A program made the translations under genes and the position numbers. The notes beneath the pieces were generated by a model. That model was not told the DNA's origin. It saw only the letters and a program-made list of their open reading frames with translations, and searched no databases. Below are positions 63,341 through 64,000 of a DNA stretch of 64,000 nt, in pieces. The stretch spans positions 13,227,826-13,291,825 of the forward strand of contig NC_051140.1 in the NCBI RefSeq assembly GCF_014839805.1. Reading direction: 5' to 3'. Numbering within the stretch: position 1 is the stretch's first letter; each line of letters opens with the position of its first letter. The DNA is from Manduca sexta. Taxonomy: Eukaryota; Arthropoda; Insecta; Lepidoptera; Sphingidae.

Positions 63341-63399
63341 CCTTGTAAAGTCTACCGTGGAGCCGTGGGTGTCCACCTGGATCACTTTGGGAATCAATG
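63341..63399 (-). CDS. Exon-like segment of an unidentified - strand gene
   Basis: A 59-bp segment lies between an acceptor (TATTGTCTATAG) and a GTAGGT donor. It reads LIPKVIQVDTHGSTVDFTR in one open frame (phase 2 in, phase 0 out) and is GC-richer than its surroundings. It could be an upstream synapsin exon or belong to the next gene. The sequence does not match a synapsin motif that I know. Confidence 0.3.
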
Positions 63400-64000
63400 C
63401 TATAGACAATAAATATAATACAATATGGCTCTACTACTCTTAACATAACACTTTGTTTTGCTAGAATCCATAAATATATAGTTTGTATATAAATTGATCC
63501 TTTGCAGTTTCATTATGTAGTTTTCTTTAATTGCTAGTAACTATCTGTTGATCTGGCCCTTTTATCACACTTTGCAGATAGTTATTATGCAATCTTCTTG
63601 AAGGCCAAAGTAAGTAAACGCGTTGTAATAATCACTATTATTATCGTGCCTTCGAAAATACTTTATTTTTAACTTTTAATTTCAGTGTCGAAAATTTTTT
63701 AATTCTATTAGAAACTTACGATTTTTACTATTAATGAAGAAAGTCTCAATAAAATTCGAAAAACATATTTATTTGTATCATAATGTTATGCCAAGTTAAT
63801 TAAATAGGGTTTACGGACGTAGTTTATACCCGTATTCTAAAACGTAGAGCTTAATTTTATTTCTTATTTATCCAATAAAGAATGCCTCTTCATCAAAATT
63901 CGGAAATATGTAATTTTAATTTTAATACTTACTGAAATGTAAAGTTAATTAATTAGGAATCAGTTGAGCCAAGAGGCGTAATTAAAAAAGTAAATTTACA

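Larger units (their letters stand above)
41262..64000. other. Long gene-poor AT-rich region, probably synapsin intron
   Basis: No gene is recognisable across about 22.7 kb. It contains scattered transposon remains, one pair of nested hAT elements, the scaffold gap and one exon-like segment near the end (63341-63399), each listed separately. Since the 5' half of synapsin is not seen in the window, this is most simply its intron or upstream region. The remaining stretches (41.3-44.1, 45.7-48.8, 49.8-52.3, 53.2-61.6 and 62.3-64.0 kb) hold nothing I can name. Confidence 0.5.

Noticed and set aside
35507..64000. A TIMP gene nested in synapsin, as in flies and vertebrates
   Set aside because: I looked for the Cys-rich amino-terminal TIMP pattern on both strands of the presumed intron and recognised none. 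It may lie outside the window.

Overview
This window is nuclear DNA of an insect, most likely a moth or butterfly. The genes have GT-AG introns in AT-rich DNA and encode animal proteins. The interspersed repeats carry 'tttgcccgcggctccgcccgcg' type tails that I recall as widespread in Lepidoptera. There is no bacterial or viral gene organisation. A 500-N run (61771-62270) marks a scaffold gap.

Four genes are well supported. (1) The 3' half of a glycine decarboxylase gene (GLDC, + strand, 12 exons, 187-10900). A 4,951 bp Ty1/copia retrotransposon sits in the intron just before the exon with the pyridoxal-phosphate lysine. (2) A complete 14-exon TBC1D30-type Rab GTPase-activating protein on the - strand (23512 down to 11976, about 1,505 residues), tail to tail with GLDC. 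(3) A PIERCE1-like ciliary microtubule inner protein gene (+ strand, from 24675). It lies head to head with the TBC1D30-like gene, has an X-box-like RFX site 133 bp before its ATG, and has two homologous alternative terminal exons (26652-26773 and 28820-28944). (4) The 3' part of synapsin on the - strand (34300 down to 31876), whose last exon has an apparent one-base frame break in an extremely GC-rich stretch.

From about 34.3 kb to the end of the window I see mostly intron-like AT-rich DNA, probably the long introns of synapsin. It contains a few weak candidate exons on both strands (35.5, 35.7-35.9, 36.5, 37.4, 39.0, 41.1 and 63.3 kb) that I cannot assign to families. Transposon traces include two nested hAT-type non-autonomous elements, each with its own 8-bp target duplication (48898-49765, with 49124-49520 inside it), and RTE-like tails at 20.8, 25.5-26.2, 40.8, 45.0 and 52.3 kb. 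There are also two PIF/Harbinger-like MITEs with TAA duplications (11501-11759 and 26192-26371) and a tRNA-type SINE (21921-22165).

Functionally, the central gene pair stands out: TBC1D30 (in mammals a Rab8 GAP tied to primary cilium formation) and PIERCE1 (axonemal doublet lumen) share one intergenic region of 1.16 kb. GLDC (mitochondrial glycine catabolism) and synapsin (synaptic vesicle phosphoprotein) are unrelated neighbours. I recognised no dedicated new biological system. The most unusual observations are the duplicated terminal exon of the PIERCE1-like gene, the nested transposons, and the pattern of frame breaks at five-A/T runs in an otherwise young copia element.
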